A stretch of DNA of 40,928 nt from Oscillospiraceae bacterium (lineage in GTDB: Bacteria; Bacillota; Clostridia; Oscillospirales; SIG627), in contig SVRV01000022.1 in assembly GCA_015064635.1 (NCBI GenBank), forward strand, positions 1-40,928, written 5' to 3'. The position numbers and the translations under genes are program-made. Under the pieces are notes generated by a model. That model did no database searches. It was not told where the DNA came from and saw nothing but the letters and a program-made list of their open reading frames with translations. Shown one piece after another: positions 6,695-14,215 of the stretch (its first letter is position 1; every line of letters starts with the position of its first letter).

Positions 6695-7537
6695 ATGAAC
6701 AAGGGAATTAAGTTTTCCGGGCATACAATGGGTGCTCCCGGAAGAGATATTTACGAGGTAATCAAGCTTTTCAAGGAAATAGGTTACGACGGAATCGAAG
6801 TAAGAGTGGCAAAGGACGGACAGATTGATTCCGAGACAATCACAGACGAGGAAGCAAGGAAAATATCCGAAGCGGCAAAGGCTGCAGGTATGGAATTTGC
6901 CTGCCTTACATCATATTACAAGGATTTCGCTCCCCCCGCACGCGAGGATGTAATAAAGAATCTCAAGAGAGTTATAGACATTGCGGCAATTCTTGACTGT
7001 CCGCTCATCCGTGTTTACGGAGGTGACGAGCCCTTTACAAGAACTGATATATGGTTCAATGATTTCTGGAGCTACACCGTATCGGGAATCCGCGAGGTGG
7101 CACAGTATGCCGCACCGCTCGGAGTAAGTATTGTTATCGAAACTCATGTAAGCTCACTTACTATGAGTGCAAGAGACACAATGCATCTCATAGATGACAT
7201 AAATATGAATAATGTAGGTATGCTCTTTGACTATGCGTGGGTTGAGCTTGCAGGTGCAGAAACAGGTGCTGATGCAGTAAGACGTGCGGCAAAATATATA
7301 AAGCATATACACATTAAGGATTGGAAGCTTGAATCAAAGACTCCCCTTAAGAAGCAATCCTGTCTCATGGGCGAGGGTACGGTTAACTGGGCAGAGGTCA
7401 TTCCTGCGCTCAAGGAAATCGGTTACACGGGTTATGTAAGTGACGAATACGAAAAAATTTGGTATCCGGCAGAGCTTCCCGAGCCTGAAATCGGCATGAA
7501 GCACAATCTGGAATTCTGCAAGAAGCATCTTGGATAA
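6695..7537 (+). CDS. Sugar phosphate isomerase/epimerase-family TIM barrel protein
   Basis: A 280-residue protein of the xylose-isomerase-like/AP-endonuclease-2 TIM barrel fold. Visible metal-site segments are IVIETHVSSL, MLFDYAW, KHIHIKDW and the C-terminal YVSDEYEKIW. These give the Glu/Asp/His ligands usual in sugar and inositol isomerases of this superfamily. I chose ATG at 6695, preceded by AAGAAAGGG, over the upstream TTG at 6662. The opening GIKFSGHTMGAPGRD fits the family start. It is followed by a terminator and a LacI regulator, so it is probably induced by a sugar or its derivative. The substrate cannot be named from sequence. Confidence 0.88.
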   Translation: MNKGIKFSGHTMGAPGRDIYEVIKLFKEIGYDGIEVRVAKDGQIDSETITDEEARKISEAAKAAGMEFACLTSYYKDFAPPAREDVIKNLKRVIDIAAILDCPLIRVYGGDEPFTRTDIWFNDFWSYTVSGIREVAQYAAPLGVSIVIETHVSSLTMSARDTMHLIDDINMNNVGMLFDYAWVELAGAETGADAVRRAAKYIKHIHIKDWKLESKTPLKKQSCLMGEGTVNWAEVIPALKEIGYTGYVSDEYEKIWYPAELPEPEIGMKHNLEFCKKHLG

Positions 7538-7552
7538 CCATAAAAACATCAT

Positions 7553-7574
7553 GGGAGGGTAACACCTCCCTTTT
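7553..7574 (+). terminator. Terminator after the isomerase gene
   Basis: GGGAGG (7553-7558), a 6 nt loop, CCTCCC (7565-7570), then TTTT. A short rho-independent terminator directly before the next promoter. Confidence 0.75.
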
Positions 7575-7577
7575 GTA

Positions 7578-7606
7578 TTGACAAAAAAGATTGAATAAAG
7601 TATAAT
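7578..7606 (+). promoter_or_regulatory. Consensus promoter of the LacI-family gene
   Basis: TTGACA (7578-7583), 17 bp, TATAAT (7601-7606), a full match to the housekeeping consensus. The start codon is 27 bp beyond the -10. Confidence 0.75.
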
Positions 7607-7632
7607 AAAAAAAACGGCATAAAGGAAAAAAG

Positions 7633-8628
7633 ATGAACAAAAAGACCACGATTGAGGATATTGCAAAAATCTGCGGTGTATCAAAAGCGACGGTTTCCTA
7701 CGTGCTCAACGGCAAAAAGAGTGCCATGAAGATGTCAAAGGACACCGTAAAGGAAATAATTGAAGTATGCCAGAGGCTTGGATACCGTCCCGACAAGACG
7801 GCTCAGGCTCTTTCAGCTATGCGTAAAATTCCGTTGAATCTCATTATTCTCACTCCCTGGCTTTACTCCCAATACTCGGATTTTATGGCACAAATAAACT
7901 CGGCTTTTGAGTCTATCAGCCGAGAAAAGGAGATAAAATTTTCCTACGCTTACTATGAAAGAGGTTCTCTTTCAAAGCATATGAAGCCCGAAAAATACAA
8001 AAAATACGATGCCGTAATAATAGCGGGAACATCTGTTGACGATGACGCTTACCTTGAAAGAAACTCGGCGTATTTTGATAATATTATAATGCTGAACAGA
8101 TGTGTCAAGGGAGTTTATTCGGTTTATGGGAATGACCGAGAGGCTACGTTTGACCTTGCATCAAGGGTAAAGGCAAAGGGGCATTACGATTCATTTGTTA
8201 TTGTGGGAGAAAACACCGACAGCTTTTGCCGTGTCGAAAGATATGCGGCGTTAAAGGAAGCATTTCCCGATGCTGTCATTTCGGAATTTGAAGGAAATAT
8301 AGACAGTGAAAATGCAAAAAAGCTGTTTGAAGAACACAAAAAAGGAAAGACCTGCTTTGCCTTCACGCTATTCTCCCCTGCCTCGCTTTTTTTGACGCAT
8401 CTTTTACGTCAAGGTGTTAAAATTCCTTTGGATTGCGGAATAATATGCTTTGATATACACACTCTTCTATCGGACTATCTCCCTCTCACGCTTTCCACAG
8501 TAGACCCGAAGCTGTCGGACATGGTGCAAGCAGCCTACGGTATTGCTTTATCTCTCAAGGAGGGGGCAGTTCCCGAAAGCAAGTGTATTCACGCCGAAAT
8601 AATTGAAGGCGAAACCGCAAAACTATAG
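7633..8628 (+). CDS. LacI/GalR-family transcriptional regulator
   Basis: A 331-residue regulator. An N-terminal helix-turn-helix and hinge (about 1-60) has TIEDIAKICGVSKATVSYVL and RLGYRPDKTAQALS, typical of LacI proteins. A periplasmic-binding-protein-like effector domain follows (about 65-330), which would sense a sugar. ATG at 7633 has AAGGAAAAAAG upstream. It has its own promoter behind the isomerase gene and probably controls it through the operators at 6564-6600. The family usually represses. The ligand is unknown. Confidence 0.93.
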   Translation: MNKKTTIEDIAKICGVSKATVSYVLNGKKSAMKMSKDTVKEIIEVCQRLGYRPDKTAQALSAMRKIPLNLIILTPWLYSQYSDFMAQINSAFESISREKEIKFSYAYYERGSLSKHMKPEKYKKYDAVIIAGTSVDDDAYLERNSAYFDNIIMLNRCVKGVYSVYGNDREATFDLASRVKAKGHYDSFVIVGENTDSFCRVERYAALKEAFPDAVISEFEGNIDSENAKKLFEEHKKGKTCFAFTLFSPASLFLTHLLRQGVKIPLDCGIICFDIHTLLSDYLPLTLSTVDPKLSDMVQAAYGIALSLKEGAVPESKCIHAEIIEGETAKL

Positions 8629-8730
8629 TATGAGTCTAACTGTTACAGCAGAGAAAAGTTTTAAGAGTTTATAATAATGAATTATTTTTTGTTTTTTTAA
8701 TAAAAATATCAATAGGGAGTGTGATATGAT

Positions 8731-8928
8731 ATGGCAATAAGATTGAACAAAGACCGTGAGATCGTTAAAAAAGTAAGGGAAGGTCTTATCGCAAAGGGAG
8801 GCTACTGTCCTTGCCGTTTGCCAAGAACTCCCGAATACAAATGTATGTGCGAGGAATTCAGACAGCAGATAGCGGATCCCGATTTTGAGGGTTATTGCCA
8901 CTGTATGCTGTTTTACAAATCAAAATAA
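8731..8928 (+). CDS. Minimal ferredoxin-thioredoxin reductase catalytic-subunit-like protein
   Basis: A 65-residue protein with three CxC pairs: CPC (26-28), CMC (38-40) and CHC (56-58). The catalytic chain of ferredoxin-thioredoxin reductase carries CPC, CPC and CHC motifs that hold a 4Fe-4S cluster beside a redox disulfide. All six cysteines have counterparts here, but the chain is much shorter than the roughly 110-residue plant and cyanobacterial enzyme, and the gap between the first two motifs is shorter. No variable-chain gene is seen. The start ATG has GGGAG upstream. Thioredoxin begins 15 bp downstream, which supports a role in reducing thioredoxin from ferredoxin. Confidence 0.75.
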   Translation: MAIRLNKDREIVKKVREGLIAKGGYCPCRLPRTPEYKCMCEEFRQQIADPDFEGYCHCMLFYKSK

Positions 8929-8943
8929 ACGGAGGTATTAACA

Positions 8944-9246
8944 ATGGCACTTATTAACGTAACAGAAAAAAATTTCAAGGAAACCGTGGAAAGCGGAACA
9001 GTATTACTTGATTTTTGGGCAACCTGGTGCGGTCCCTGTCAAATGATAGCACCCGTTGTACACGAAATTGCCGAGGAGTATCCCGACGTAACGGTGGGTA
9101 AGGTAAACGTTGACGACGAGGCAAATCTTGCGGCATCCTTTAAAATAGTGAGCATTCCCACACTTATCGTTATAAAAGACGGAAAAATAACCGCTCAGGC
9201 AGTTGGTGTTCAACCTAAAGAAAAAATAATTGAAATGATAAAATAA
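8944..9246 (+). CDS. trxA: Thioredoxin
   Basis: A 100-residue single-domain thioredoxin with the classic WCGPC active site (about 28-32) and the cis-Pro segment VSIPTLIV. It reduces disulfides in cytoplasmic proteins. The ribosome site GGAGG lies 6 bp upstream. It is co-transcribed with the mini-FTR-like protein, which may be its electron donor. No NADPH-dependent thioredoxin reductase gene is in the window. Confidence 0.95.
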   Translation: MALINVTEKNFKETVESGTVLLDFWATWCGPCQMIAPVVHEIAEEYPDVTVGKVNVDDEANLAASFKIVSIPTLIVIKDGKITAQAVGVQPKEKIIEMIK

Positions 9247-9296
9247 CATAATTTTACAAAGCAAAAAAAGCGGTATCTAAAATCAGAGCAACGGTT

Positions 9297-9347
9297 ATAA
9301 TAAGGGTGTAAAAAGCTGAATTTCGGCTTTTTACACCCCTTATTTTT
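9297..9347 (+). terminator. Strong terminator after thioredoxin
   Basis: A long stem (about 18 pairs with one bulge) runs from the AATAAGGGTGT side near 9298 to ACACCCCTTATT, with a loop near GAATTTC, then a T-run ending near 9347. It is close upstream of the next gene's ribosome site, so the lipoprotein gene depends on readthrough or on a promoter I cannot see. Confidence 0.8.
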
Positions 9348-9366
9348 CAAAAAAAGGAGAAAGAAT

Positions 9367-9627
9367 ATGAAATACGGTATAATCGTTGCGGCTATAATAG
9401 CACTTCTTTCATTCTCTCTCGTATCCTGCAGAAACTATGATGCAGACGACGGAATGTACGGATATTATAACAACCGCACCACAGATAGAGAATACAATGA
9501 ACGGGCAGACGTATCAGACAGTACCAAAAACAGAATTAAGGATTCTTACAACAATGCAAAAAACAAGGTGAAAAATACCTTTGACAATGCCACGGAATAT
9601 ATCGGAAACGCAATGGGCGTAAGATAA
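9367..9627 (+). CDS. Small lipoprotein of unknown function
   Basis: An 86-residue protein with a short hydrophobic signal and a lipobox LVSC (Cys21), so it should be lipid-anchored outside. The mature part is rich in Asp, Asn, Tyr and Lys. It has a C-terminal stretch (KNRIKDSYNNAKNKVKNTFDNA) that looks amphipathic and helical. AAAGGAG precedes the ATG. I recognise no family. It is flanked by terminators on both sides, so it is a stand-alone unit. Confidence 0.75.
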   Translation: MKYGIIVAAIIALLSFSLVSCRNYDADDGMYGYYNNRTTDREYNERADVSDSTKNRIKDSYNNAKNKVKNTFDNATEYIGNAMGVR

Positions 9628-9628
9628 A

Positions 9629-9660
9629 AATAAGGTGCGGGAAAACCGCACCTTATTTTT
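9629..9660. terminator. Bidirectional terminator
   Basis: AATAAGGTGCGG (9629-9640), loop GAAAA, CCGCACCTTATT (9646-9657), with A and T runs on both sides. It can serve the lipoprotein gene and the convergent transporter gene. Confidence 0.85.
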
Positions 9661-10425
9661 TTATCCGAGTAAAACGTCAAAAACAAGCATAAGTAAAAAT
9701 CCGAAAATAAGAGAGTAGGTAGCTCCCCTTTCACTTCCGTGAGCATGGGTTTCGGGTATCATTTCGTCACTCACCACGTAAAGCATGGTTCCGCCTGCAA
9801 AAGCAAGCGCAAAAGGCAATATAGTATTAGAAACACTTACCGCAAAATATCCGAGAAGTGTGCCGAGTATTTCGACCACACCCGTCATTGAAGCAATAAA
9901 AAATGTTCTGCCACGGCTGATTCCGGCTGCAAGCATTGGTCCGATTATAACCATTCCTTCGGGTATATTCTGTAAAGCTATACCAAAGGCAATAGTCAAC
10001 GCCTCACCTACATTATCTGTGCCAAACCCCACACCTGCCGCTATTCCTTCCGGAATATTATGTATCGCAATAGCGATAACAAAAAGCAAAATTTTGCTAA
10101 GCCGTTCATTCTGCCTGGGATGCTTTTCCTCGTCCGAGGAAACTCCTGCAATTTTATGAAGGTGGGGAACTATTTTATCAATAAGGTTTACACACAGTGC
10201 ACCACAGAATACTCCCGCAACCGTCACGACAATACCGTATTCACCGCCGTATTCCATAGAGGGAAGTATAAGACCGATAACCGCCGCCGAAAGCATAACA
10301 CCTGCGGCAAAGGCAAGAACTATATCACTGAATTTATGCGTAGCTTTTTTAAATACAAAGCCAAGCACAGCACCGATAACAGTGGCTCCACCCACTCCCA
10401 ATGCCGTGAGCAATACCATTTCCAT
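9661..10425 (-). CDS. ZIP-family divalent metal transporter
   Basis: A 254-residue integral membrane protein of the ZIP/ZupT family, which imports zinc, iron or manganese. About eight hydrophobic segments are visible. The signature helices carry HNIPEGIAAGVGFG (metal-binding His, Asn, Glu) and LQNIPEGMVI. A short loop with HLHKIAG and KHPRQNE sits before them. ATG at 10425 follows AGAAGGTG. It has its own promoter (10456-10484) and no metal-regulator gene alongside. The metal cannot be fixed from sequence; ZupT-like members are broad in range. Confidence 0.92.
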   Translation of the reverse strand: MEMVLLTALGVGGATVIGAVLGFVFKKATHKFSDIVLAFAAGVMLSAAVIGLILPSMEYGGEYGIVVTVAGVFCGALCVNLIDKIVPHLHKIAGVSSDEEKHPRQNERLSKILLFVIAIAIHNIPEGIAAGVGFGTDNVGEALTIAFGIALQNIPEGMVIIGPMLAAGISRGRTFFIASMTGVVEILGTLLGYFAVSVSNTILPFALAFAGGTMLYVVSDEMIPETHAHGSERGATYSLIFGFLLMLVFDVLLG

Positions 10426-10455
10426 AAAAACACCTTCTTATTTTCTTTTTTCCTT

Positions 10456-10484
10456 ATTTTAACACATTTTCACGCTTTCATCAA
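10456..10484 (-). promoter_or_regulatory. Promoter of the ZIP transporter gene
   Basis: On the minus strand TTGATG (10479-10484), 17 bp, then TAAAAT (10456-10461) with an upstream TGT that makes it an extended -10. Confidence 0.6.
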
Positions 10485-10503
10485 TAGCTTTTCAAAAAAA
10501 GGC

Positions 10504-11655
10504 TTACACTTCTTTGGCTATCCTCGACACCGCACGTATAACTCTTTCACATTCTCTGCCGGTATTGAAAAATCCCACGCTGAGTCTCAGTGCCCCGTCA
10601 TAATCACGCTTTCCCTTTCCTATCACGGAATGAATCAGAGGAGCGCAGTGAAATCCCGCTCTTAAGGCTATCCCCTCCTTCTCCATTCGCTCGGCACCTA
10701 TGGCGGAGGATAGCCTGTCAAAGTTAAATAAAACTATGGAATTTGTATTCACATCCGCATTGTAAACGCTAACACCCGAAATTCCCGAAAGTCCGTCTAT
10801 AAGCCTTGTGCGCAGAAGCCTTTCCTTGTGCCCTATATCCTCTACACCTACCCGCATCAGGAATTCCGCACCAGCCTTCATTGATATTATACCCGGCACC
10901 CCGAGAGTGCCTGCCTCAAGCCTTTCGGGAAGGGCATCGGGCATGGTTTTCAGATGTGAAAATATTCCGCTTCCACCCGTAATAAGCGGTTCTATTTCAA
11001 TCTTCCTTCCCTCTCCCACGGCAATAAATCCCGTACCCATAATTCCGTACAGTCCCTTGTGACCCGAGGAAATGAGGATGTCAATGCCAAGCTTTCTCAT
11101 ATCTATATCACAGCTTCCAAGTCCCTGGGAAGCATCAACCACCAGCAAAACACCATGCTTTTTGCAAATTGCTGACAGCCTCTTTATCGGCGTGTGCTTG
11201 CCTGTAACGTTTGAGGTGTGTGTAAGCACCAAAACGTCCACCTTGCCCTTTTCCACTGCCTTCTCAAAGGAAGAAATCATAACACTGTCATACAAAGGGT
11301 GTGTATCAAGAAATTTAACATTCACCTTTTTCTTTTGCAGAGCATAAAGAGGTCGCAGAACGGAATTGTGTGCGAATCTATCCGTCATTACCGTCATTTT
11401 TTCCTTTATTATTCCTTGCAGGACCATATTTAACGCATATGTTGCATTGTATGTAAATATAATATTTTCCGGAAGAGTACCAACAAGCAAAGCAAGATTT
11501 TCTCTTGCCTCATATATAGCCTCCGAAACCTTGACAGCCCCCTTAAAGGTGCTTCTTCCCGGATTTGCAAAGTATCTGCTTATTGCTTTTTTTGTCTCCT
11601 TCACCACCTCACAGGGCTTCGGGAAGGAGGTTACACTGTTGTCCATATATATCAA
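10504..11655 (-). CDS. Class V aminotransferase / cysteine desulfurase family enzyme
   Basis: A 383-residue PLP enzyme related to cysteine desulfurases, which remove sulfur (or selenium) from cysteine. The opening IYMDNSVTSFPKP matches the family start, the PLP-binding Asp is in VVDASQG, and the Schiff-base Lys is in SSGHKGLYG. A Cys in GFHCAPL may be the sulfur carrier. I place the start at TTG 11655, because GAGGTG lies 6 bp before it; the GTG at 11664 overlaps that ribosome site. DUF3343 sits directly upstream in the same operon, a recurrent pairing in Clostridia. This subgroup is distinct from the main IscS/NifS housekeeping enzymes. Confidence 0.88.
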   Translation of the reverse strand: MIYMDNSVTSFPKPCEVVKETKKAISRYFANPGRSTFKGAVKVSEAIYEARENLALLVGTLPENIIFTYNATYALNMVLQGIIKEKMTVMTDRFAHNSVLRPLYALQKKKVNVKFLDTHPLYDSVMISSFEKAVEKGKVDVLVLTHTSNVTGKHTPIKRLSAICKKHGVLLVVDASQGLGSCDIDMRKLGIDILISSGHKGLYGIMGTGFIAVGEGRKIEIEPLITGGSGIFSHLKTMPDALPERLEAGTLGVPGIISMKAGAEFLMRVGVEDIGHKERLLRTRLIDGLSGISGVSVYNADVNTNSIVLFNFDRLSSAIGAERMEKEGIALRAGFHCAPLIHSVIGKGKRDYDGALRLSVGFFNTGRECERVIRAVSRIAKEV

Positions 11656-11665
11656 AGGTATCACC

Positions 11666-11875
11666 TCACAGTATTTTCACCGAGGAAGCCCTGAGCAACA
11701 GAGCGACCTCTTCTTTTTTTCTGCCGCTTACGTAGATTCCGTAGCTGCAGCCTCTGGACTGCGAGGGCAATTTTCCGACGTTTGAAGAAATGCCGTTCTT
11801 TTCAAGTATCTTTTGAGCCTTATGCGCCTGAGTAATTGAGCCGAGTTCAATAAAAAATCCGTCTTTCCCTGCCAC
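11666..11875 (-). CDS. DUF3343 protein, putative sulfur/selenium carrier
   Basis: A 69-residue protein matching the DUF3343 pattern: a short alpha/beta domain with GSITQAHKAQKIL and a single Cys in SRGCSYGIYV. Family members are described as putative Se/S carriers. Start is GTG at 11875 after GGGGAGGTGAAAG. It ends 10 bp before the TTG of the desulfurase-like gene, so the two are co-translated. I infer that the Cys accepts sulfur or selenium from that enzyme; the final acceptor is unknown. Confidence 0.82.
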   Translation of the reverse strand: MAGKDGFFIELGSITQAHKAQKILEKNGISSNVGKLPSQSRGCSYGIYVSGRKKEEVALLLRASSVKIL

Positions 11876-11975
11876 CTTTCACCTCCCCTTTCCACAGTAT
11901 AATATGCCGAAAAATACAACGTGGTTAAAGTGGGGAAAAAACTTTTAAAAAAATAATTTTTTTTACAAAAAAACA

Positions 11976-12005
11976 TTTACAAAATGGCAGGTAATATGTT
12001 ATCAT
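11976..12005 (+). promoter_or_regulatory. Probable promoter of cdaA
   Basis: TTTACA (11976-11981), 18 bp, then extended -10 TGT-TATCAT (12000-12005). The leader to the start codon would be about 50 nt. Confidence 0.45.
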
Positions 12006-12061
12006 TTATAGTGAATAACAGTATCAACTGTCTTTTAATTAGGATAAAAAGGAGTTTGTCG

Positions 12062-12913
12062 ATGAACGCAATCAAGGATTTCTTCGGGTATATCGCAAAT
12101 CAGCTGTCAACAATAAGGCTAAATGATATCATTGATATCCTTGCCGTTTCTGTTTTGCTTTATTATTTGATTAAATTTGTTAAGAACAGACGTGCCGGGA
12201 AGCTTGCGGTAGGTATTTTGCTGCTTTTGGCTATTCTTGGAATAAGCACATTTTTTGAGCTTAACGTAATTGCTTATATGCTTAAAAACGTTGTTCAGGT
12301 CGGACTTCTTGCAGTCTTTATTATCTTCCAACCGGAAATCCGTTCAATGCTGGAAGAGGTGGGAAATGAATCTGTCAAGAACTTAAATCTGCGTGATGCC
12401 ACCGATGCGACACAGACAAAAAAGACGATTGAGACTCTTTGTGATACAGCCCGTGACCTGTCTGCAACAAAGACGGGTGCGCTCATAGTAATTGAGCGAG
12501 GCACAAAGCTTGGCGACACCATAAAGACAGGTGTTACCATAAACGCCGATGTTAATACGTTCCTTTTAAAAAACATATTCTTCAATAAAGCACCATTGCA
12601 TGACGGTGCCGTAATAATCCGTGATAACAGAATATACGCCTGCGGATGCTTTTTGCCCCTGTCTTATAATACAAACATAATCAGAAACGTGGGCACACGT
12701 CACAGAGCGGCAATAGGAATGAGTGAAAACAGCGATGCTCTTGTACTTGTGGTTTCCGAGGAAACGGGAAACATATCTATTGCCGAAAGCGGCGAGCTTA
12801 CAAGAGATTACACCTATGAGGCTCTTCTGGAAAGACTCGAAAAAGAGCTTATCGGCGAAGAAAAGCCCACACGAAAGCTGAAATTACCGAAATTTTGGGA
12901 AGGAGACAAGTAA
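12062..12913 (+). CDS. cdaA: Diadenylate cyclase CdaA
   Basis: A 283-residue membrane enzyme that makes cyclic di-AMP from two ATP. Three hydrophobic helices lie within about the first 95 residues, followed by the DAC domain with the catalytic DGAVIIRD and RHRAAIG motifs. I chose ATG at 12062, with AAGGAG upstream, over the earlier ATG at 11984: the resulting N-terminus (MNAIKDFFGYI) fits the family. The partner gene cdaR begins 2 bp after the stop. Cyclic di-AMP controls potassium and osmolyte balance and cell-wall homeostasis in Firmicutes. A glmM gene often follows this pair but does not here. Confidence 0.95.
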   Translation: MNAIKDFFGYIANQLSTIRLNDIIDILAVSVLLYYLIKFVKNRRAGKLAVGILLLLAILGISTFFELNVIAYMLKNVVQVGLLAVFIIFQPEIRSMLEEVGNESVKNLNLRDATDATQTKKTIETLCDTARDLSATKTGALIVIERGTKLGDTIKTGVTINADVNTFLLKNIFFNKAPLHDGAVIIRDNRIYACGCFLPLSYNTNIIRNVGTRHRAAIGMSENSDALVLVVSEETGNISIAESGELTRDYTYEALLERLEKELIGEEKPTRKLKLPKFWEGDK

Positions 12914-12915
12914 AG

Positions 12916-14205
12916 ATGGAAGATACGAAAAAAAAGAAAAAATCTTTCTTTGACGGCTCTCTTATTTTGAAAATCGTTTCCTTGTTCTGCGCTATTTTAC
13001 TCTGGTTTTATGTATCAGAGGTCGAAAGTCCCACCTCGGAGAAAAAGGTAGAGGCTGTTGCCGTAACGCTCCGCAACAAGGACATCCTTATGACCGAAAC
13101 GGGTCTGTCCGTTCTTTCCGATTCACTTTATGACACAAACATTATTCTTTCGGGCAAGAAGAGCACCCTCAACAAAATCAATTATGAGGACATTACCGCA
13201 ACGGTTGACCTGTCAAAGCTGACAGAGCCCGGAACCTATGAGCTTCCGATAAACGTAGTTGCTCCGCAAGGCACATCGGTGGTTTCAACAAACCCCAGAT
13301 TCATAACGATATCCATAGACAAAACCGTGGCACATCCCTTTGATATCGAAACAAGTCTTTCTTACAGTACCACATACGAAATGGGCGAGTGCATCATAAC
13401 CGACAGCCAGTCAAAGCCCATAAGCTCCGTAACGGTAAGCGGACCCGCAACCGATATTGAAAGAATAGACAAGGTTGTGGCAAAGGCAGACTTCGGCACC
13501 CTTAATTCAAGTGTAAAGGCAAAAACCGACCTTGTTTGCCTTGATATAAACGGTGAGGAAATAAACAGCACAAATATAAAGCTCACTCCACGTTCCGTTA
13601 TCATCAACCAGCCTGTCTATATGACCAAGAAGCTTCCTCTCACGGCTTCTCAGGCAAATAACACCTTCTCCCCCTCGCAAATAAGCTTCAGAGTGAATCC
13701 AGCCTCTATTGAGGTAAAGGGAGATCCCAAGGTTTTGAGAGAGCTTACGGAAATAAATCTCGACCCCATTAATGAGCAGTCCGTTATAGGCGAAGGTCTC
13801 ATAAACACTGTGAATTCACTTATCAAGCTCCCCGAAGACGTTGAGCTTGTAGGTATGCAAAATACCGCCACAATAACGGTAAGCGTAAAAAATGTAAAGA
13901 AGCACTATCTGTTTATAACTCCCGAAGACCTGACAATTATCGGTCTTCCAGATTTTCTTGACATCGAATTTGACGAGCCCTCCTGGAGGTTCCTCATAAT
14001 AAATTCTTCCGATAAGGAAATCACGGTAGATGACTTGGATTTGACGGTTGACTTTTCAGCATTTGCAACAGAAGGAGATTATGTTGACGCCGTAACTCTT
14101 TCTCCCAAATTTAAAGAAAATCTTTCCTATGCATATTTCACAGACAACACCTCGTATAATCTGACATTCAAGCTTACAAACAAAGAAGACAACGCAAAAA
14201 AGTAG
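12916..14205 (+). CDS. cdaR: YbbR-domain protein, CdaA regulator
   Basis: A 429-residue protein with one N-terminal membrane helix (ILKIVSLFCAILLWFYVSE) and several repeated YbbR domains outside. Each has the pattern of a short strand followed by ITVSVKNV or VAVTLRN-like segments. CdaR proteins bind and modulate CdaA at the membrane. ATG at 12916 has AGGAGA upstream, inside the end of cdaA. The start given by an earlier ATG at 12895 would overlap cdaA without need. The pairing with cdaA supports the assignment. Confidence 0.92.
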   Translation: MEDTKKKKKSFFDGSLILKIVSLFCAILLWFYVSEVESPTSEKKVEAVAVTLRNKDILMTETGLSVLSDSLYDTNIILSGKKSTLNKINYEDITATVDLSKLTEPGTYELPINVVAPQGTSVVSTNPRFITISIDKTVAHPFDIETSLSYSTTYEMGECIITDSQSKPISSVTVSGPATDIERIDKVVAKADFGTLNSSVKAKTDLVCLDINGEEINSTNIKLTPRSVIINQPVYMTKKLPLTASQANNTFSPSQISFRVNPASIEVKGDPKVLRELTEINLDPINEQSVIGEGLINTVNSLIKLPEDVELVGMQNTATITVSVKNVKKHYLFITPEDLTIIGLPDFLDIEFDEPSWRFLIINSSDKEITVDDLDLTVDFSAFATEGDYVDAVTLSPKFKENLSYAYFTDNTSYNLTFKLTNKEDNAKK

Positions 14206-14215
14206 GTGACCAACA

